Positions 28,091 through 38,330 of a stretch of DNA of 38,762 bases are shown here, piece by piece. Each line of letters starts with the position of its first letter. Within the stretch, counting starts at the first letter, position 1. The position numbers and the translations under genes are program-made. The notes beneath the pieces were generated by a model, which saw nothing but the letters and a program-made list of their open reading frames with translations, was not told the DNA's origin and did not search any database. The DNA is from Klebsiella planticola ATCC 33531 (lineage in GTDB: Bacteria; Pseudomonadota; Gammaproteobacteria; Enterobacterales; Enterobacteriaceae), in the NCBI RefSeq assembly GCF_000735435.1, contig NZ_JMPP01000059.1:1-38762 (forward strand), given 5' to 3'.

Positions 28091-29504
28091 GGCTTTTACT
28101 GGCGGCCTCCCAGGCCGCCAGCGTCTCCAGCCGCGCCTGCTTGTGATCGACCAGCGGACGCGGATAGTTCAGGCTCACCCTCTGTTTATCGGCCCAAATC
28201 CACGGCTGATGCAGCGCCTTATCAGGGACATCTGCCAGCTCAGGCAGCCATTGCCGAATAAACGCCCCGCCCTTATCAAACTTCTCTCCCTGGGTGGTCG
28301 GATTAAATATACGAAAATAAGGGGCGGCGTCGGTGCCTGTCGAAGCTGCCCACTGCCAGCCGCCGTTATTCGCCGCCAGGTCGCCGTCAATCAGCCGGTT
28401 GATAAAATAGCGCTCGCCCGCGCGCCAGTCGATGCGCAGGTCCTTGACCAGAAAACTGGCGGCAATCATCCGCAGCCGATTATGCATCCACCCCGTGGCA
28501 TTGAGCTGGCGCATAGCGGCATCGACGATCGGAAAACCCGTTTTCCCGGCTTGCCACGCCTCTAATCCTTGCACATCGTCCCGCCATGTCACGTTATCGG
28601 TCCAGGCAATAAACGGGCGCCCTTTGCATAAGTCCGGGTAGAACACCATCAAATGCCGGTAAAACTCCCGCCAGATCAGTTCGTTCAGCCAGACGGAGCC
28701 TGCTTCACCGTCGAGCGCTGCGGGCTGCTCAGCCAGCAGTCGATGCAGGCACTGGCGCGGGGAAAGTACCCCCACGGCCAGACATGGCGACAGCCGACTG
28801 GTGCCTTCCGTGGCGGGAAAATCACGCTGCAGGTCATAATCGGCGGCTTGCTGCTGGCAGAAACGGCGCAGTCGGGCGATAGCCGTTTTCTCATCCTCAG
28901 CAAAAAGGTGGGGATCAAAAGCCTCCTGCGGATAGCCAATCTCCGGCAGCGGCGCTGGCGTCAGCGGGCCGTGGCCGCGCACCGTTGGTGCGGCCACGCA
29001 CTCCGGCAGCGCCTCACGCAGTCGACGGAGAAAGGCGTTTTTAAAGGGAGTAAACACCTTATACATTTCGTGATTCCCGGTCAGCACGCTGCCAGGAGAC
29101 AGTAAAAGCGCATCGTCAAACCCGTGACACACCACGCCGCTCAGCCGCTTTTCCACCGCGGCATCGCGCTGCCGCTCGTTAATTTCGTACTGATAGTTAT
29201 AAAACAGGTGGCTGACCTGCTGCTGCGCGCAATAGTCAGCCAGCAGCTGGACGCTGGCCGAAAAATCCTCCGCCTCCGCCACCTGCAACGCAATTCCTCG
29301 CTCGGCGAGGGCTGACTGCAGGCTACGCAGATGGCGGACGATAAAAGCCGCCTGCCGCGGCGCCATACCGTGCTGATGCCACTGGCCCGGCGTGGCGATA
29401 AACAGCGCCAGCACGCGGGCATGCGGATCGCGACAGGCGGCGGCAAGCGCCTGGTTGTCATGGATACGTAAGTCAGCGCGAAACCAAACCAGATGAGTGG
29501 CCAT
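28062..29504 (-). CDS. phrB: Deoxyribodipyrimidine photolyase
   Basis: PhrB uses blue light, FAD and an antenna folate to split cyclobutane pyrimidine dimers. From [20 protein letters not shown] it has 480 residues (E. coli 472); AGGAG lies four bases upstream of this ATG. The N-terminal antenna domain is followed by the helical FAD domain with [42 protein letters not shown] and [17 protein letters not shown]. The C-terminus ([11 protein letters not shown]) is longer than in E. coli and is encoded across the end of dtpD on the other strand. ybgA, which precedes phr in E. coli, is absent. Confidence 0.96.
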   Translation of the reverse strand: MATHLVWFRADLRIHDNQALAAACRDPHARVLALFIATPGQWHQHGMAPRQAAFIVRHLRSLQSALAERGIALQVAEAEDFSASVQLLADYCAQQQVSHLFYNYQYEINERQRDAAVEKRLSGVVCHGFDDALLLSPGSVLTGNHEMYKVFTPFKNAFLRRLREALPECVAAPTVRGHGPLTPAPLPEIGYPQEAFDPHLFAEDEKTAIARLRRFCQQQAADYDLQRDFPATEGTSRLSPCLAVGVLSPRQCLHRLLAEQPAALDGEAGSVWLNELIWREFYRHLMVFYPDLCKGRPFIAWTDNVTWRDDVQGLEAWQAGKTGFPIVDAAMRQLNATGWMHNRLRMIAASFLVKDLRIDWRAGERYFINRLIDGDLAANNGGWQWAASTGTDAAPYFRIFNPTTQGEKFDKGGAFIRQWLPELADVPDKALHQPWIWADKQRVSLNYPRPLVDHKQARLETLAAWEAASKSLTPRPGRGS

Positions 29505-29650
29505 AAAACTCCTGCAATCAGTAACATTCATGGATTCGATACCACCAGGCCGCGTAAGAAACCCGTAGTCCGCGGGGTACGTATCAGGAAATTCAGATAT
29601 AGAGTGTTGCAGGAGGCGCGCAGGCGCAAGCAGAGGTCGTCGACCCGGGC

Positions 29651-29679
29651 AAAAAAAAACCGCCGGAGAACCGGCGGTT
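29651..29679 (-). terminator. ybfA terminator
   Basis: On the minus strand AACCGCCGG-TTCT-CCGGCGGTT forms a perfect nine-pair stem followed by a run of T (nine A on the plus strand at 29651-29659). It is 20 bases after the ybfA stop. The 146 bp between it and phrB contain no evident gene. Confidence 0.94.
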
Positions 29680-29699
29680 ATGCACTCTGGCGATGGCTG

Positions 29700-29906
29700 T
29701 CAGTAAAAGTCAGCGGCGGCCTTTTCAGCCTGCGCCATCCATACCGGCTGTTCGCTGGTTTTTGCCCATACGCGATGTAGCCAGCTGTAATAGCGGGCCC
29801 GGTCTTTCCAGAACAGCATCACCGGAAGTGCTGCTACGCCAGCCACGACGGCGAAAGCACGACGTAAAAAGATAACGTGAGCAGGATAAGTTTTATACAA
29901 CGCCAT
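29700..29906 (-). CDS. ybfA: YbfA, small membrane protein of unknown function
   Basis: YbfA is a 68-residue protein with one or two hydrophobic segments (about 10-31, [22 protein letters not shown]) and a soluble C-terminal part rich in Trp and Lys ([22 protein letters not shown]). It matches E. coli YbfA along its full length. Its function is not known. It diverges from kdpF with a 308-bp interval, so its expression might be linked to KdpE. It ends at its own strong terminator. Confidence 0.9.
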   Translation of the reverse strand: MALYKTYPAHVIFLRRAFAVVAGVAALPVMLFWKDRARYYSWLHRVWAKTSEQPVWMAQAEKAAADFY

Positions 29907-30111
29907 AATTTCTCTCCCTTAGTCAGGCCGGCAAGCGACGCCGGTAAAGTGTCAATGTCTCTCTGGCTAAAATAATACCGCTTTGTATGTAATTTTACTA
30001 CTCATCCGACCACTAAAAACGGCTCATTTCGCCTTTATTTACATTCATCCGGTAATTGAGTTACATAAAAGTTAAATTAATACTAATCATTGGTTAATTT
30101 GTGGTTTTGGT
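29907..30111. other. AT-rich divergent region between ybfA and kdpF
   Basis: This stretch has no plausible gene. A -10-like TATTAT on the minus strand around 29970 could serve ybfA, but its -35 is unclear. The remainder is low-complexity AT-rich DNA leading to the KdpE site. Confidence 0.5.
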
Positions 30112-30139
30112 GATTTTTATATTTTTTTTACACCGCCCG
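30112..30139 (+). promoter_or_regulatory. KdpE-binding region of the kdpFABC promoter
   Basis: A T-rich tract (GATTTTTATATTTTTTTT) followed by ACACCGCCCG closely resembles the E. coli KdpE target, which lies about 55-70 bp before the kdp start site. By that spacing transcription would start near 30187-30190. The -10 candidate is TATCCT at 30175-30180 with no good -35, as expected for an activator-dependent promoter. Confidence 0.7.
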
Positions 30140-30177
30140 TTCTGATTTTTGCAAAATCTTTGCACCAGAATTTCTAT

Positions 30178-30208
30178 CCTCCGGGTAAATCGTAAAAACA
30201 CCCGGAGG
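30178..30208. other. Inverted repeat covering the kdpF ribosome-binding site
   Basis: CCTCCGGGT (30178-30186) and ACCCGGAGG (30200-30208) are perfect inverted copies with a 13-base loop. The right arm contains the GGAGG ribosome-binding site of kdpF, six bases before its GTG. If transcripts begin upstream of 30178 the site would be buried in a strong hairpin. If they begin near 30188, as predicted, the repeat exists only in DNA. Confidence 0.75.
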
Positions 30209-30214
30209 TGGATT

Positions 30215-30304
30215 GTGAGTGCAGGCGTAATTGCTGGCGTGGCGCTGGTATTCCTGTTGCTGGCCTATTTGGTCTATGCCCTGATAAATGCGGAGGCATT
30301 CTGA
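30215..30304 (+). CDS. kdpF: KdpF, small stabilising subunit of the K+ pump
   Basis: KdpF is a one-helix peptide that stabilises the KdpABC K+-transporting P-type ATPase. The 29-residue frame starts at GTG and encodes [16 protein letters not shown] and then [13 protein letters not shown], almost identical to E. coli KdpF. Its stop overlaps the kdpA ATG by one base (TGATG). GGAGG lies six bases before the GTG. Confidence 0.95.
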   Translation: MSAGVIAGVALVFLLLAYLVYALINAEAF

Positions 30305-31983
30305 TGGCCGCACAAGGATTTTTACTTATCGCCAGTTTTCTTCTGCTGCTAATGGTACTGGCTCGCCTGACGGGGACGTTGCTGGCCAGAATGATCAACG
30401 ATACCCCGCTGCCGGTGGTTGCCGGCATTGAGCGCGGCATCTGGCGGCTCTCGGGGATTCGTACCCAGGAGATGAACTGGTGCCAGTATCTGCTTGCCAT
30501 TCTGCTGTTCAATGGCGTTGGGCTGGTGGTGCTGTTGGCGCTGCTGATGTCTCAGGGCGCGCTGCCGCTCAACCCTCAACATCTTCCCGGCCTCTCATGG
30601 GATCTGGCGCTGAATACGGCGGTGAGTTTTGTCAGCAATACTAACTGGCAGGCCTATGCCGGAGAAAGTACCCTGAGCTACCTCAGCCAGATGGCCGGTC
30701 TGACGGTGCAAAACTTCCTGTCGGCGGCAACCGGCATCGCGGTGATTTTTGCCTTCACCCGCGCCTGGTCGCGTCAGCAGGTCAGCACCCTTGGTAACGC
30801 CTGGGTCGATCTCACCCGCATTACCCTATGGCTGCTGCTGCCGATTTCACTGCTGATTGCCGTGTTCTTTATTCAGCAAGGCGTGCCGCAAAACTTCCTG
30901 CCGTATCAGGCCTTCACCTCGCTGGAAGGCGTGCGTCAGTCGCTGCCAATGGGGCCGGTCGCTTCGCAGGAAGCGATCAAAATGCTCGGTACCAACGGCG
31001 GTGGATTCTTTAACGCCAACTCATCGCACCCGTTTGAAAACCCTACGGCGCTGAGCAACATGGTGCAAATGCTGGCGATCTTTTTGATCCCGGCGGCGCT
31101 GTGCTTTGCCTTTGGCGACGTCGTCGGCGATCGCCGCCAGGGACACGCGATTTTGTGGGCAATGACGCTGATCTTTATCGTCTGCGTCGCGGTGGTGATG
31201 TGGGCAGAAACCCACGGTAACCCGCACCTGCTGCAGCTGGGGGCGGACAGCAGCCTGAATATGGAAGGCAAAGAGAGTCGCTTTGGCATTCTGGCCAGCA
31301 GCCTGTTCGCGGTGGTCACCACCGCCGCCTCCTGCGGCGCGGTCAACGCCATGCACGACTCCTTTACTGCGCTGGGCGGCATGGTTCCCATGTGGCTGAT
31401 GCAGATCGGCGAAGTGGTCTTCGGCGGCGTAGGATCGGGCCTCTACGGCATGCTGCTGTTCGTCATGCTGGCGGTATTTATCGCCGGGCTGATGATCGGC
31501 CGGACGCCGGAATATCTCGGTAAGAAGATCGATGTGCGCGAAATGAAAATGATCGCCCTGGCTATCCTCGTGACGCCCACTCTGGTCCTGCTGGGTACCG
31601 CGCTGGCGATGATGACCGATGCCGGACGCGCGGGGATGTTTAACCCGGGACCGCACGGCTTTAGCGAAGTACTGTATGCCGTCACTTCCGCCGCCAATAA
31701 CAACGGCAGCGCCTTCGCCGGCCTCGGTGCAGCTACGCCATTCTGGAACCTGCTGCTGGCGTTTTGCATGCTGCTCGGCCGTTTCGCGGTCATCGTGCCG
31801 GTGATGGCTATCGCCGGTTCTCTGGTGAGTAAAAAGATCCAGCCGACCAGTTCCGGCACTCTGGCCACCCACGATGTGCTGTTTATCGGTCTGCTGATCG
31901 GTACCGTGCTGCTGGTTGGCGCCCTGACCTTTATTCCTGCCCTGGCGCTCGGCCCGTTGGCGGAACACTTCTCCTTACTTTAA
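30304..31983 (+). CDS. kdpA: K+-transporting ATPase subunit A
   Basis: KdpA is the K+-selective channel-like subunit of the high-affinity KdpFABC pump and is related to the Trk/Ktr/HKT proteins. From [21 protein letters not shown] it has 559 residues (E. coli 557) with ten membrane helices. Selectivity-filter loops are visible, such as [47 protein letters not shown] and [12 protein letters not shown]. The frame is open 32 codons upstream, but that covers kdpF in another frame; the TGATG junction sets the start. Confidence 0.97.
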   Translation: MAAQGFLLIASFLLLLMVLARLTGTLLARMINDTPLPVVAGIERGIWRLSGIRTQEMNWCQYLLAILLFNGVGLVVLLALLMSQGALPLNPQHLPGLSWDLALNTAVSFVSNTNWQAYAGESTLSYLSQMAGLTVQNFLSAATGIAVIFAFTRAWSRQQVSTLGNAWVDLTRITLWLLLPISLLIAVFFIQQGVPQNFLPYQAFTSLEGVRQSLPMGPVASQEAIKMLGTNGGGFFNANSSHPFENPTALSNMVQMLAIFLIPAALCFAFGDVVGDRRQGHAILWAMTLIFIVCVAVVMWAETHGNPHLLQLGADSSLNMEGKESRFGILASSLFAVVTTAASCGAVNAMHDSFTALGGMVPMWLMQIGEVVFGGVGSGLYGMLLFVMLAVFIAGLMIGRTPEYLGKKIDVREMKMIALAILVTPTLVLLGTALAMMTDAGRAGMFNPGPHGFSEVLYAVTSAANNNGSAFAGLGAATPFWNLLLAFCMLLGRFAVIVPVMAIAGSLVSKKIQPTSSGTLATHDVLFIGLLIGTVLLVGALTFIPALALGPLAEHFSLL

Positions 31984-32003
31984 GTGATGCGGAGCACCCT
32001 GTT

Positions 32004-34052
32004 ATGAGTCGCAAACAATTAGCCCTGCTCGAGCCGACGCTGGTGCGCCAGGCGCTGCTGGATGCAGTGAAAAAACTGAGCCCGACGGTACAGTGGCGCA
32101 ACCCGGTGATGTTCATCGTCTGGATCGGTAGCCTGATAACCACGCTGCTGGCCGTGGCGATGGCCAGCGGGCATCTCGCCGGCAGCGCCGCTTTTACCGC
32201 CGCCGTGAGTATCTGGCTGTGGTTTACCGTGCTGTTCGCCAACTTCGCCGAAGCGATGGCAGAAGGCCGCAGCAAAGCGCAGGCCAACAGTCTGAAAGGG
32301 GTGAAAAAAACCGCTTTTGCTCGCAAGCTGCGCGCGCCGCAGCATGATGCGCCTGTCGACCATATTCCGGCCGAGGATTTACGCAAAGGCGATGTGGTGC
32401 TGGTGGAAGCAGGCGATATTATTCCCTGCGACGGGGAAGTCATTGAAGGCGGCGCCTCGGTGGACGAAAGCGCCATCACCGGTGAATCCGCTCCGGTGAT
32501 CCGTGAATCCGGCGGCGACTTTGCATCAGTCACCGGCGGGACGCGCATTCTTTCTGACTGGCTGGTGATCCGCTGTAGTGTCAACCCCGGTGAAACCTTC
32601 CTTGATCGAATGATCGCTATGGTCGAAGGCGCCCAGCGCCGCAAAACGCCGAATGAAATTGCGCTGACGATCCTGCTGATCGCCCTCACGCTGGTGTTCC
32701 TGCTGGCTACCGCCACCATCTGGCCGTTCTCCGCCTGGAGCGGCAATGCGGTCAGCGTGACGGTGCTGGTCGCACTGCTGGTGTGCCTGATTCCGACCAC
32801 CATCGGCGGCCTGCTGTCGGCCATCGGCGTGGCCGGGATGAGCCGCATGCTGGGCGCCAACGTCATCGCCACCAGCGGACGCGCGGTAGAAGCCGCGGGC
32901 GACGTTGATGTCTTACTGCTGGATAAAACCGGTACGATTACCCTCGGTAACCGCCAGGCCTCCGCGTTTTTACCCGCTGAAGGCGTAGAAGAAAAAACCC
33001 TTGCCGATGCCGCCCAGCTCTCATCTCTGGCCGATGAAACGCCGGAAGGCCGCAGCATCGTGGTACTGGCAAAACAGCGCTTCAACCTGCGCGAGCGGGA
33101 TCTGCAGTCGCTGCACGCGACCTTCGTCCCCTTCACCGCCCAGACGCGTATGAGCGGGATTAATATCGATCGGCGGATGATCCGCAAAGGCTCCGTCGAC
33201 GCCATTCGTCGCCATGTCGAGGCCAACGGCGGCCACTTCCCGGCGGATGTCGACCAACAGGTGGAAGATGTTGCCCGTCAGGGGGCGACACCGCTGGTGG
33301 TCGCGGAAGGCGAACGCGTGCTGGGGGTTATTTCGCTGAAAGATATCGTTAAAGGCGGGATTAAGGAGCGCTTCGCTCAACTGCGGAAGATGGGCATTAA
33401 AACGGTAATGATTACCGGCGATAACCGCCTCACCGCAGCGGCGATTGCCGCTGAAGCGGGCGTCGATGATTTCCTTGCCGAAGCGACGCCGGAAGCCAAA
33501 CTGGCGCTGATCCGTCAGTACCAGTCCGAAGGCCGTCTGGTGGCGATGACCGGCGACGGTACCAATGATGCCCCGGCGCTGGCTCAGGCCGATGTCGCGG
33601 TGGCGATGAACTCCGGTACCCAGGCGGCAAAAGAGGCGGGCAACATGGTGGACCTCGACTCCAACCCGACCAAACTGATCGAAGTGGTGCATATCGGTAA
33701 GCAGATGCTGATGACCCGTGGGTCGTTGACTACCTTCAGTATTGCCAACGACGTGGCGAAGTACTTTGCCATTATTCCGGCCGCCTTTGCCGCCGTCTAT
33801 CCACAGCTGGCCATGCTCAACGTCATGCACCTGCATTCGCCTTCCTCGGCGATTCTGAGCGCGGTTATCTTTAACGCGCTGATTATCGTCTTCCTGATCC
33901 CGCTGGCGCTGAAGGGCGTGAGCTATCGCCCGCTGTCGGCTTCGGCGATGCTGCGCCGTAATCTGTGGGTCTATGGCCTGGGTGGGCTGCTGGTGCCATT
34001 TATCGGTATTAAAGCTATCGATCTGTTACTGACCCTGACCGGGCTGCTGTGA
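32004..34052 (+). CDS. kdpB: K+-transporting P-type ATPase subunit B
   Basis: KdpB hydrolyses ATP to drive K+ uptake through KdpA. It has 682 residues, as in E. coli. The phosphorylated residue is Asp307 in [11 protein letters not shown]. The actuator motif TGES lies at 159-162, with Ser162 being the inhibitory phosphorylation site known in E. coli. The nucleotide domain has [12 protein letters not shown] and the hinge [25 protein letters not shown]. Seven membrane helices are expected. It starts 20 bp after kdpA with a weak ribosome-binding site. Confidence 0.98.
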   Translation: MSRKQLALLEPTLVRQALLDAVKKLSPTVQWRNPVMFIVWIGSLITTLLAVAMASGHLAGSAAFTAAVSIWLWFTVLFANFAEAMAEGRSKAQANSLKGVKKTAFARKLRAPQHDAPVDHIPAEDLRKGDVVLVEAGDIIPCDGEVIEGGASVDESAITGESAPVIRESGGDFASVTGGTRILSDWLVIRCSVNPGETFLDRMIAMVEGAQRRKTPNEIALTILLIALTLVFLLATATIWPFSAWSGNAVSVTVLVALLVCLIPTTIGGLLSAIGVAGMSRMLGANVIATSGRAVEAAGDVDVLLLDKTGTITLGNRQASAFLPAEGVEEKTLADAAQLSSLADETPEGRSIVVLAKQRFNLRERDLQSLHATFVPFTAQTRMSGINIDRRMIRKGSVDAIRRHVEANGGHFPADVDQQVEDVARQGATPLVVAEGERVLGVISLKDIVKGGIKERFAQLRKMGIKTVMITGDNRLTAAAIAAEAGVDDFLAEATPEAKLALIRQYQSEGRLVAMTGDGTNDAPALAQADVAVAMNSGTQAAKEAGNMVDLDSNPTKLIEVVHIGKQMLMTRGSLTTFSIANDVAKYFAIIPAAFAAVYPQLAMLNVMHLHSPSSAILSAVIFNALIIVFLIPLALKGVSYRPLSASAMLRRNLWVYGLGGLLVPFIGIKAIDLLLTLTGLL

Positions 34053-34062
34053 GGAAAATACC

Positions 34063-34638
34063 ATGTCATTCATTCGACCGGCACTTGTGCTATTTATTCT
34101 GTTAACGCTCCTCACCGGTGGCGTCTATCCGCTGCTGACGACGGCTCTTGGGCAGTGGTGGTTCCCGCAGCAGGCAAACGGCTCACTGATCCGGATCGGC
34201 GGCGAAGTCCGCGGTTCCAGCCTGATTGGCCAGAATTTTACCGCGGCGGGTTATTTCCAGGGGCGCCCTTCGGCGACCGCTGAAACACCGTACAATCCGC
34301 TCGCCTCCGGCGGCAGTAATCTGGCCGCCAGCAACCCGGCGCTGGATAAGGCCGTCAGCGAACGCGTGCAGGCGCTACGTCTCGCCAACCCGGAAGCTGA
34401 CCCGCGCGTGCCGGTAGAACTGGTGACAACGTCGGCAAGCGGGCTGGATAATAACCTCACGCCGACGGCAGCGCTCTGGCAGGTACCGCGCGTCGCGAAG
34501 GCCCGTAATCTGCGTATTGAGCAAGTCACTCGCCTGGTGAATGAGGCGACGCAAACGCCGCTGGCCAGTTTTCTCGGCCAGCCTGTGGTAAATATAGTGC
34601 AACTGAATATGGCGCTGGATGCCCTGAAGGATAAGTAA
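34063..34638 (+). CDS. kdpC: K+-transporting ATPase subunit C
   Basis: KdpC is a single-span subunit that raises the ATP affinity of the Kdp complex. It has 191 residues with one N-terminal membrane helix (about 8-28) and a periplasmic domain. Conserved segments include [34 protein letters not shown] and [20 protein letters not shown]. It follows kdpB by ten bases, and its stop is one base from the kdpD ATG. Confidence 0.97.
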   Translation: MSFIRPALVLFILLTLLTGGVYPLLTTALGQWWFPQQANGSLIRIGGEVRGSSLIGQNFTAAGYFQGRPSATAETPYNPLASGGSNLAASNPALDKAVSERVQALRLANPEADPRVPVELVTTSASGLDNNLTPTAALWQVPRVAKARNLRIEQVTRLVNEATQTPLASFLGQPVVNIVQLNMALDALKDK

Positions 34639-34639
34639 A

Positions 34640-37327
34640 ATGAGTGACGAGCCGCTGCGCCCGGACCCGGACCGCCTGCTGCAACATACCAGCGAGCCGC
34701 ATCGCGGCAAGCTAAAAGTGTTCTTTGGCGCCTGCGCAGGCGTCGGTAAAACCTGGGCTATGTTGGCGGAAGCGCAGCGGCTGCGCGCCCAGGGGCTGGA
34801 TATTCTGATCGGCGTGGCGGAAACCCACGGGCGGAAAGAGACCGCGGCGATGCTGGAAGGGCTCAGCACCCTCCCCCAGCGCCGCTTCTCTCATCGTGGG
34901 CGTTACGTCCACGAATTCGATCTCGACGCCGCGCTGGCGCGCCGGCCGGCGCTGATCCTGGTTGATGAACTGGCGCACAGCAATGCGCCAGGCTCGCGCC
35001 ACCCCAAACGCTGGCAGGATGTCGACGAGCTTCTCGATGCCGGTATCGATGTTTTTACCACCGTGAACGTCCAGCACCTCGAAAGCCTGAACGATGTCGT
35101 CAGCGGCATTACCGGCGTTCAGGTGCGCGAAACCGTCCCCGATCCCTTTTTTGACGCCGCCGACGATGTTGTGCTGGTCGACCTGCCTCCTGACGATCTT
35201 CGTCAGCGCCTGAATGAAGGCAAGGTCTATATCGGCGGCCAGGCGGAGCGGGCTATTGAAAACTTTTTCCGCAAAGGAAACCTGATTGCCCTGCGTGAGC
35301 TGGCTTTGCGCCGGACCGCCGATCGGGTCGATGAACAGATGCGCGCCTGGCGCGACCGCCAGGGGCAGGAGAAGGTCTGGCATACCCGCGACACCCTTCT
35401 GCTGTGCATCGGCCATAATACCGGCAGTGAAAAACTGGTGCGCGCCGCCGCGCGACTGGCCGCACGATTTGGCAGTATCTGGCATGCGGTTTACGTCGAA
35501 ACGCCTTCCCTGCACCGTCTGCCGGAAGCGAAACGGCGGGCCATTCTGGCTGCCCTGCGCCTCGCGCAGGAGTTAGGGGCGGAAACAGCCACGCTCTCCG
35601 ACCCGTCCGAAGAGAAAGCCGTACTGCACTACGCCCGCGAGCACAATCTGGGCAAAATCGTGATTGGCCGTCAGGGAAAACGCCGCTGGTGGAACCGCAG
35701 CGGATTCGCCGATCGCCTGGCGCGTGACGCGCCCGACCTCGATCTGGTGGTCATCGCCCTTGATGAGAAAAGCGCCCCGCTGCCCTCGCGGGCCAGCGAC
35801 AGTCGTACCACCATGGAGAAGTGGCGCTTGCAAATCCAGGGCTGCCTGGTGGCGCTGGCGCTCTGCGCGGTCATTACGCTGGTGGCGATGCAGTGGCTGG
35901 TGGCCTTTGAAGCGGCCAACCTGGTCATGCTCTACCTGCTTGGCGTGGTGATTATCGCGCTGCTATACGGCCGCTGGCCGTCGGTGCTGGCGACGGTTAT
36001 CAACGTGGTCAGCTTCGACCTGTTCTTTGTTTCGCCGCGCGGCACGCTGGCGGTTTCCGACGTACAATACCTGCTGACCTTTGGCGTCATGCTGACCGTC
36101 GGTCTGCTGATTGGGAATCTCACTGCCGGCGTCCGCTATCAGGCCCGCGTGGCGCGTTATCGTGAGCAGCGCACCCGCCATCTGTATGAGATGTCAAAAG
36201 CGCTGGCGGTCGGGCGCAGCGAGGATGACATTGCCTCGACCAGCGAGCGCTTTATCGCCTCCACGTTCCAGGCCCGCGGGCAGCTGCTGCTCCCGGACAG
36301 TAGCGGCAAACTGCACCCGCTCACCCACCAGCCGGGGCTGACCTCGTGGGACGATGCCATCGCCCGCTGGAGCTTCGATAAGGGCCAGCCCGCCGGTGCT
36401 GGTACCGATACGCTGCCCGGCGTTCCCTATCAAATCTTGCCGCTGAAAAGCGCCGCCCGGACCTGGGGACTGCTGGTAGTGGAACCCGAAAACCTGCGTC
36501 AGCTGATGATTCCTGAGCAGCAGCGCCTGCTGGAAACCTTTACGCTACTGGTCGCCAGCGCGCTGGAGCGGCTGACGCTCACCGCCAGCGAAGAGCAGGC
36601 CCGACTCAACAGTGAGCGGGAGAGCCTGCGCAACTCGCTGCTGGCGGCACTCTCCCATGATTTGCGCACGCCGTTGACCGTTCTCTTCGGGCAGGCGGAA
36701 ATTCTGACGCTCGACCTCGCCAGCGAAGGCTCGAAACATGCTCCGCAGGCCAATGAAATTCGTCAACACGTGCTGAATACGACCCGGCTGGTCAATAATC
36801 TGCTGGATATGGCACGCATTCAGTCCGGCGGATTTAACTTACATAAAGAGTGGCTGACGCTCGAAGAGGTGATCGGCAGCGCCCTGCGCATGCTGGAACC
36901 GGGGCTCGGCGGGCAGCATATTCAGCTGGCGCTGCCCGATCCGCTGCTACTGGTTCACGTCGACGGCCCGCTGTTTGAACGGGTGCTGATTAACCTGCTG
37001 GAGAATGCGTTGAAATATGCCGGCTCGAAGGCGCAGATCGGCATTACGGCGCAGGCTGATGAGCAGCAGCTGCGCTTAGAGGTGTGGGATAATGGTCCCG
37101 GGATCCCAACGGGTCAGGAACAGGCTATCTTTGATAAGTTCTCCCGCGGACATAAAGAGTCGGCGATCCCTGGCGTCGGGTTGGGTCTGGCCATCTGTCG
37201 TGCGATTGTTGAAGTGCACGGCGGTACGATTAGCGCTCATACGCGACCAGAGGGCGGTGCCTGCTTCCGTGTTACACTCCCCAGGGAAACGGCCCCGGAA
37301 CTGGATGAATGGACCGGAGCGGCATAA
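34640..37327 (+). CDS. kdpD: KdpD, K+/turgor-responsive sensor histidine kinase
   Basis: KdpD senses low K+ and osmotic stress and controls phosphorylation of KdpE. It has 895 residues. The N-terminal KdpD domain has a Walker A motif at 30-38 (GACAGVGKT) and the segment VDELAHSNAPGSRHPKRWQDV. A universal-stress-like domain follows at about 253-370. Four membrane helices span about 400-500. A GAF-like region, the HisKA domain with His673 (LSHDLRTPLTV) and the ATPase domain (NLLENALKYA, DNGPGIP, GVGLGLAICRAIVEVHGG) complete it. It is translationally linked to kdpC by one-base spacing. Confidence 0.98.
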   Translation: MSDEPLRPDPDRLLQHTSEPHRGKLKVFFGACAGVGKTWAMLAEAQRLRAQGLDILIGVAETHGRKETAAMLEGLSTLPQRRFSHRGRYVHEFDLDAALARRPALILVDELAHSNAPGSRHPKRWQDVDELLDAGIDVFTTVNVQHLESLNDVVSGITGVQVRETVPDPFFDAADDVVLVDLPPDDLRQRLNEGKVYIGGQAERAIENFFRKGNLIALRELALRRTADRVDEQMRAWRDRQGQEKVWHTRDTLLLCIGHNTGSEKLVRAAARLAARFGSIWHAVYVETPSLHRLPEAKRRAILAALRLAQELGAETATLSDPSEEKAVLHYAREHNLGKIVIGRQGKRRWWNRSGFADRLARDAPDLDLVVIALDEKSAPLPSRASDSRTTMEKWRLQIQGCLVALALCAVITLVAMQWLVAFEAANLVMLYLLGVVIIALLYGRWPSVLATVINVVSFDLFFVSPRGTLAVSDVQYLLTFGVMLTVGLLIGNLTAGVRYQARVARYREQRTRHLYEMSKALAVGRSEDDIASTSERFIASTFQARGQLLLPDSSGKLHPLTHQPGLTSWDDAIARWSFDKGQPAGAGTDTLPGVPYQILPLKSAARTWGLLVVEPENLRQLMIPEQQRLLETFTLLVASALERLTLTASEEQARLNSERESLRNSLLAALSHDLRTPLTVLFGQAEILTLDLASEGSKHAPQANEIRQHVLNTTRLVNNLLDMARIQSGGFNLHKEWLTLEEVIGSALRMLEPGLGGQHIQLALPDPLLLVHVDGPLFERVLINLLENALKYAGSKAQIGITAQADEQQLRLEVWDNGPGIPTGQEQAIFDKFSRGHKESAIPGVGLGLAICRAIVEVHGGTISAHTRPEGGACFRVTLPRETAPELDEWTGAA

Positions 37328-37469
37328 CGCTGCCCCGGCCGAATGCCCGCGAGGCGCTGCTGCGCGCCTGCCCGGACTAGCGCCGGCGAGAGTATCCTGA
37401 GCAAGGCGTTAGCCGCGTTCCGGGCGCTTCTGAAGGAGAGGGTTCTATCTGTCTGAACGGGAATAACGG
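37328..37469 (+). other. 142-bp GC-rich spacer between kdpD and kdpE
   Basis: No conserved gene is seen here. The spacer holds a possible hairpin (AGGCGC with GCGCCT) and GC-rich DNA unlike a REP or ERIC element. In E. coli kdpD and kdpE are directly adjacent, so this gap breaks their usual coupling. Confidence 0.7.
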
Positions 37470-38147
37470 GTGATAAACGTACTGATTATTGAAGATGAAC
37501 ATGCTATCCGTCGCTTTCTGCGCACCGCGCTGGAAGCCGACGGTATGCGCGTATTTGAAGCCGATACCCTGCAACGGGGCCTTATTGAAGCTGCAACCCG
37601 CAAACCTGATGTAGTCATCCTCGATCTCGGGCTACCCGATGGCGACGGCAATGAGTTTATTCGCGACGTGCGCCAGTGGAGTCAGATGCCAATTATCGTG
37701 CTGTCGGCCCGTACTGAGGAGCACGATAAAATTGCCGCGCTGGACGCCGGCGCCGATGACTATCTTAGTAAGCCCTTTGGCATTGGCGAGCTGCAGGCGC
37801 GCTTGAGAGTTGCGATGCGCCGGCATGCCGGCGCGCAAGCCGACGAGCCGCTGGTGCGCTTCGCCGATATTGAAGTCGATATTCCCGCCCGCCGCATCGT
37901 ACGCGGTGACGAAGAGCTCCACCTGACGCCGATTGAATTTCGTCTGCTGGTGGTGCTGTTAAATAATCCCGGTAAGGTCCTCACCCAGCGCCAGTTGCTC
38001 AATCAGGTGTGGGGGCCAAATGCGGTGGAACACAGCCATTATTTACGCATTTACATGGGGCATCTGCGGCAAAAGCTGGAGGTCGATCCGGCGCGCCCGC
38101 AGCATTTACTGACCGAAACGGGGATCGGCTATCGGTTTATGCCGTAG
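37470..38147 (+). CDS. kdpE: KdpE, response regulator of the kdp operon
   Basis: KdpE is an OmpR-family transcription factor that activates kdpFABC when phosphorylated by KdpD. It has 225 residues, as in E. coli. The receiver domain carries Asp52 (LDLGLPDGDG) with Glu8, Asp9 and Lys101 (SKPFG). The C-terminal winged helix has HLTPIEFRLL, QVWGPNAVEHSHYLRIYMGHLRQK and the terminal TETGIGYRFMP. Translation starts at GTG: a stop codon two codons upstream excludes a longer start, and the next Met is inside the receiver domain. It has its own GGGA ribosome-binding site after the spacer. Confidence 0.97.
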   Translation: MINVLIIEDEHAIRRFLRTALEADGMRVFEADTLQRGLIEAATRKPDVVILDLGLPDGDGNEFIRDVRQWSQMPIIVLSARTEEHDKIAALDAGADDYLSKPFGIGELQARLRVAMRRHAGAQADEPLVRFADIEVDIPARRIVRGDEELHLTPIEFRLLVVLLNNPGKVLTQRQLLNQVWGPNAVEHSHYLRIYMGHLRQKLEVDPARPQHLLTETGIGYRFMP

Positions 38148-38222
38148 CGCGACTCCTGTCGCCATCCTGCGGGCTCCACCGATAAAGCAGGAAAACCTCT
38201 GCGAACGGCGGAATGGCGCCAT

Positions 38223-38255
38223 AAAAAAGGGTCCCATGATGACCATGGAACCCTT
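38223..38255 (-). terminator. Intrinsic terminator after pgm
   Basis: On the minus strand AAGGGTTCCAT and ATGGGACCCTT form an 11-pair stem with one mismatch around seven bases, followed by six T. It is 76 bases after the pgm stop. A further palindrome at 38278-38294 (CGCCCTT with AAGGGCG) lies between them. No separate terminator for kdpE is evident on the plus strand. Confidence 0.75.
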
Positions 38256-38330
38256 CTACGTCACTCCGCGGATCAACCGCCCTTTAAAAGGGCGACAATC
38301 CCCTGAGAATGCCTGTTCGTTTCACCTGAC

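Noticed and set aside
30208-30303. Upstream extension of KdpA by 32 codons
   Set aside because: This segment encodes KdpF in another frame, and the TGATG junction fixes the KdpA start.
31931-33226. 431-codon open frame on the minus strand inside kdpB
   Set aside because: It is antisense to kdpB, low-complexity in composition (Ser/Arg-rich), and matches no known family.
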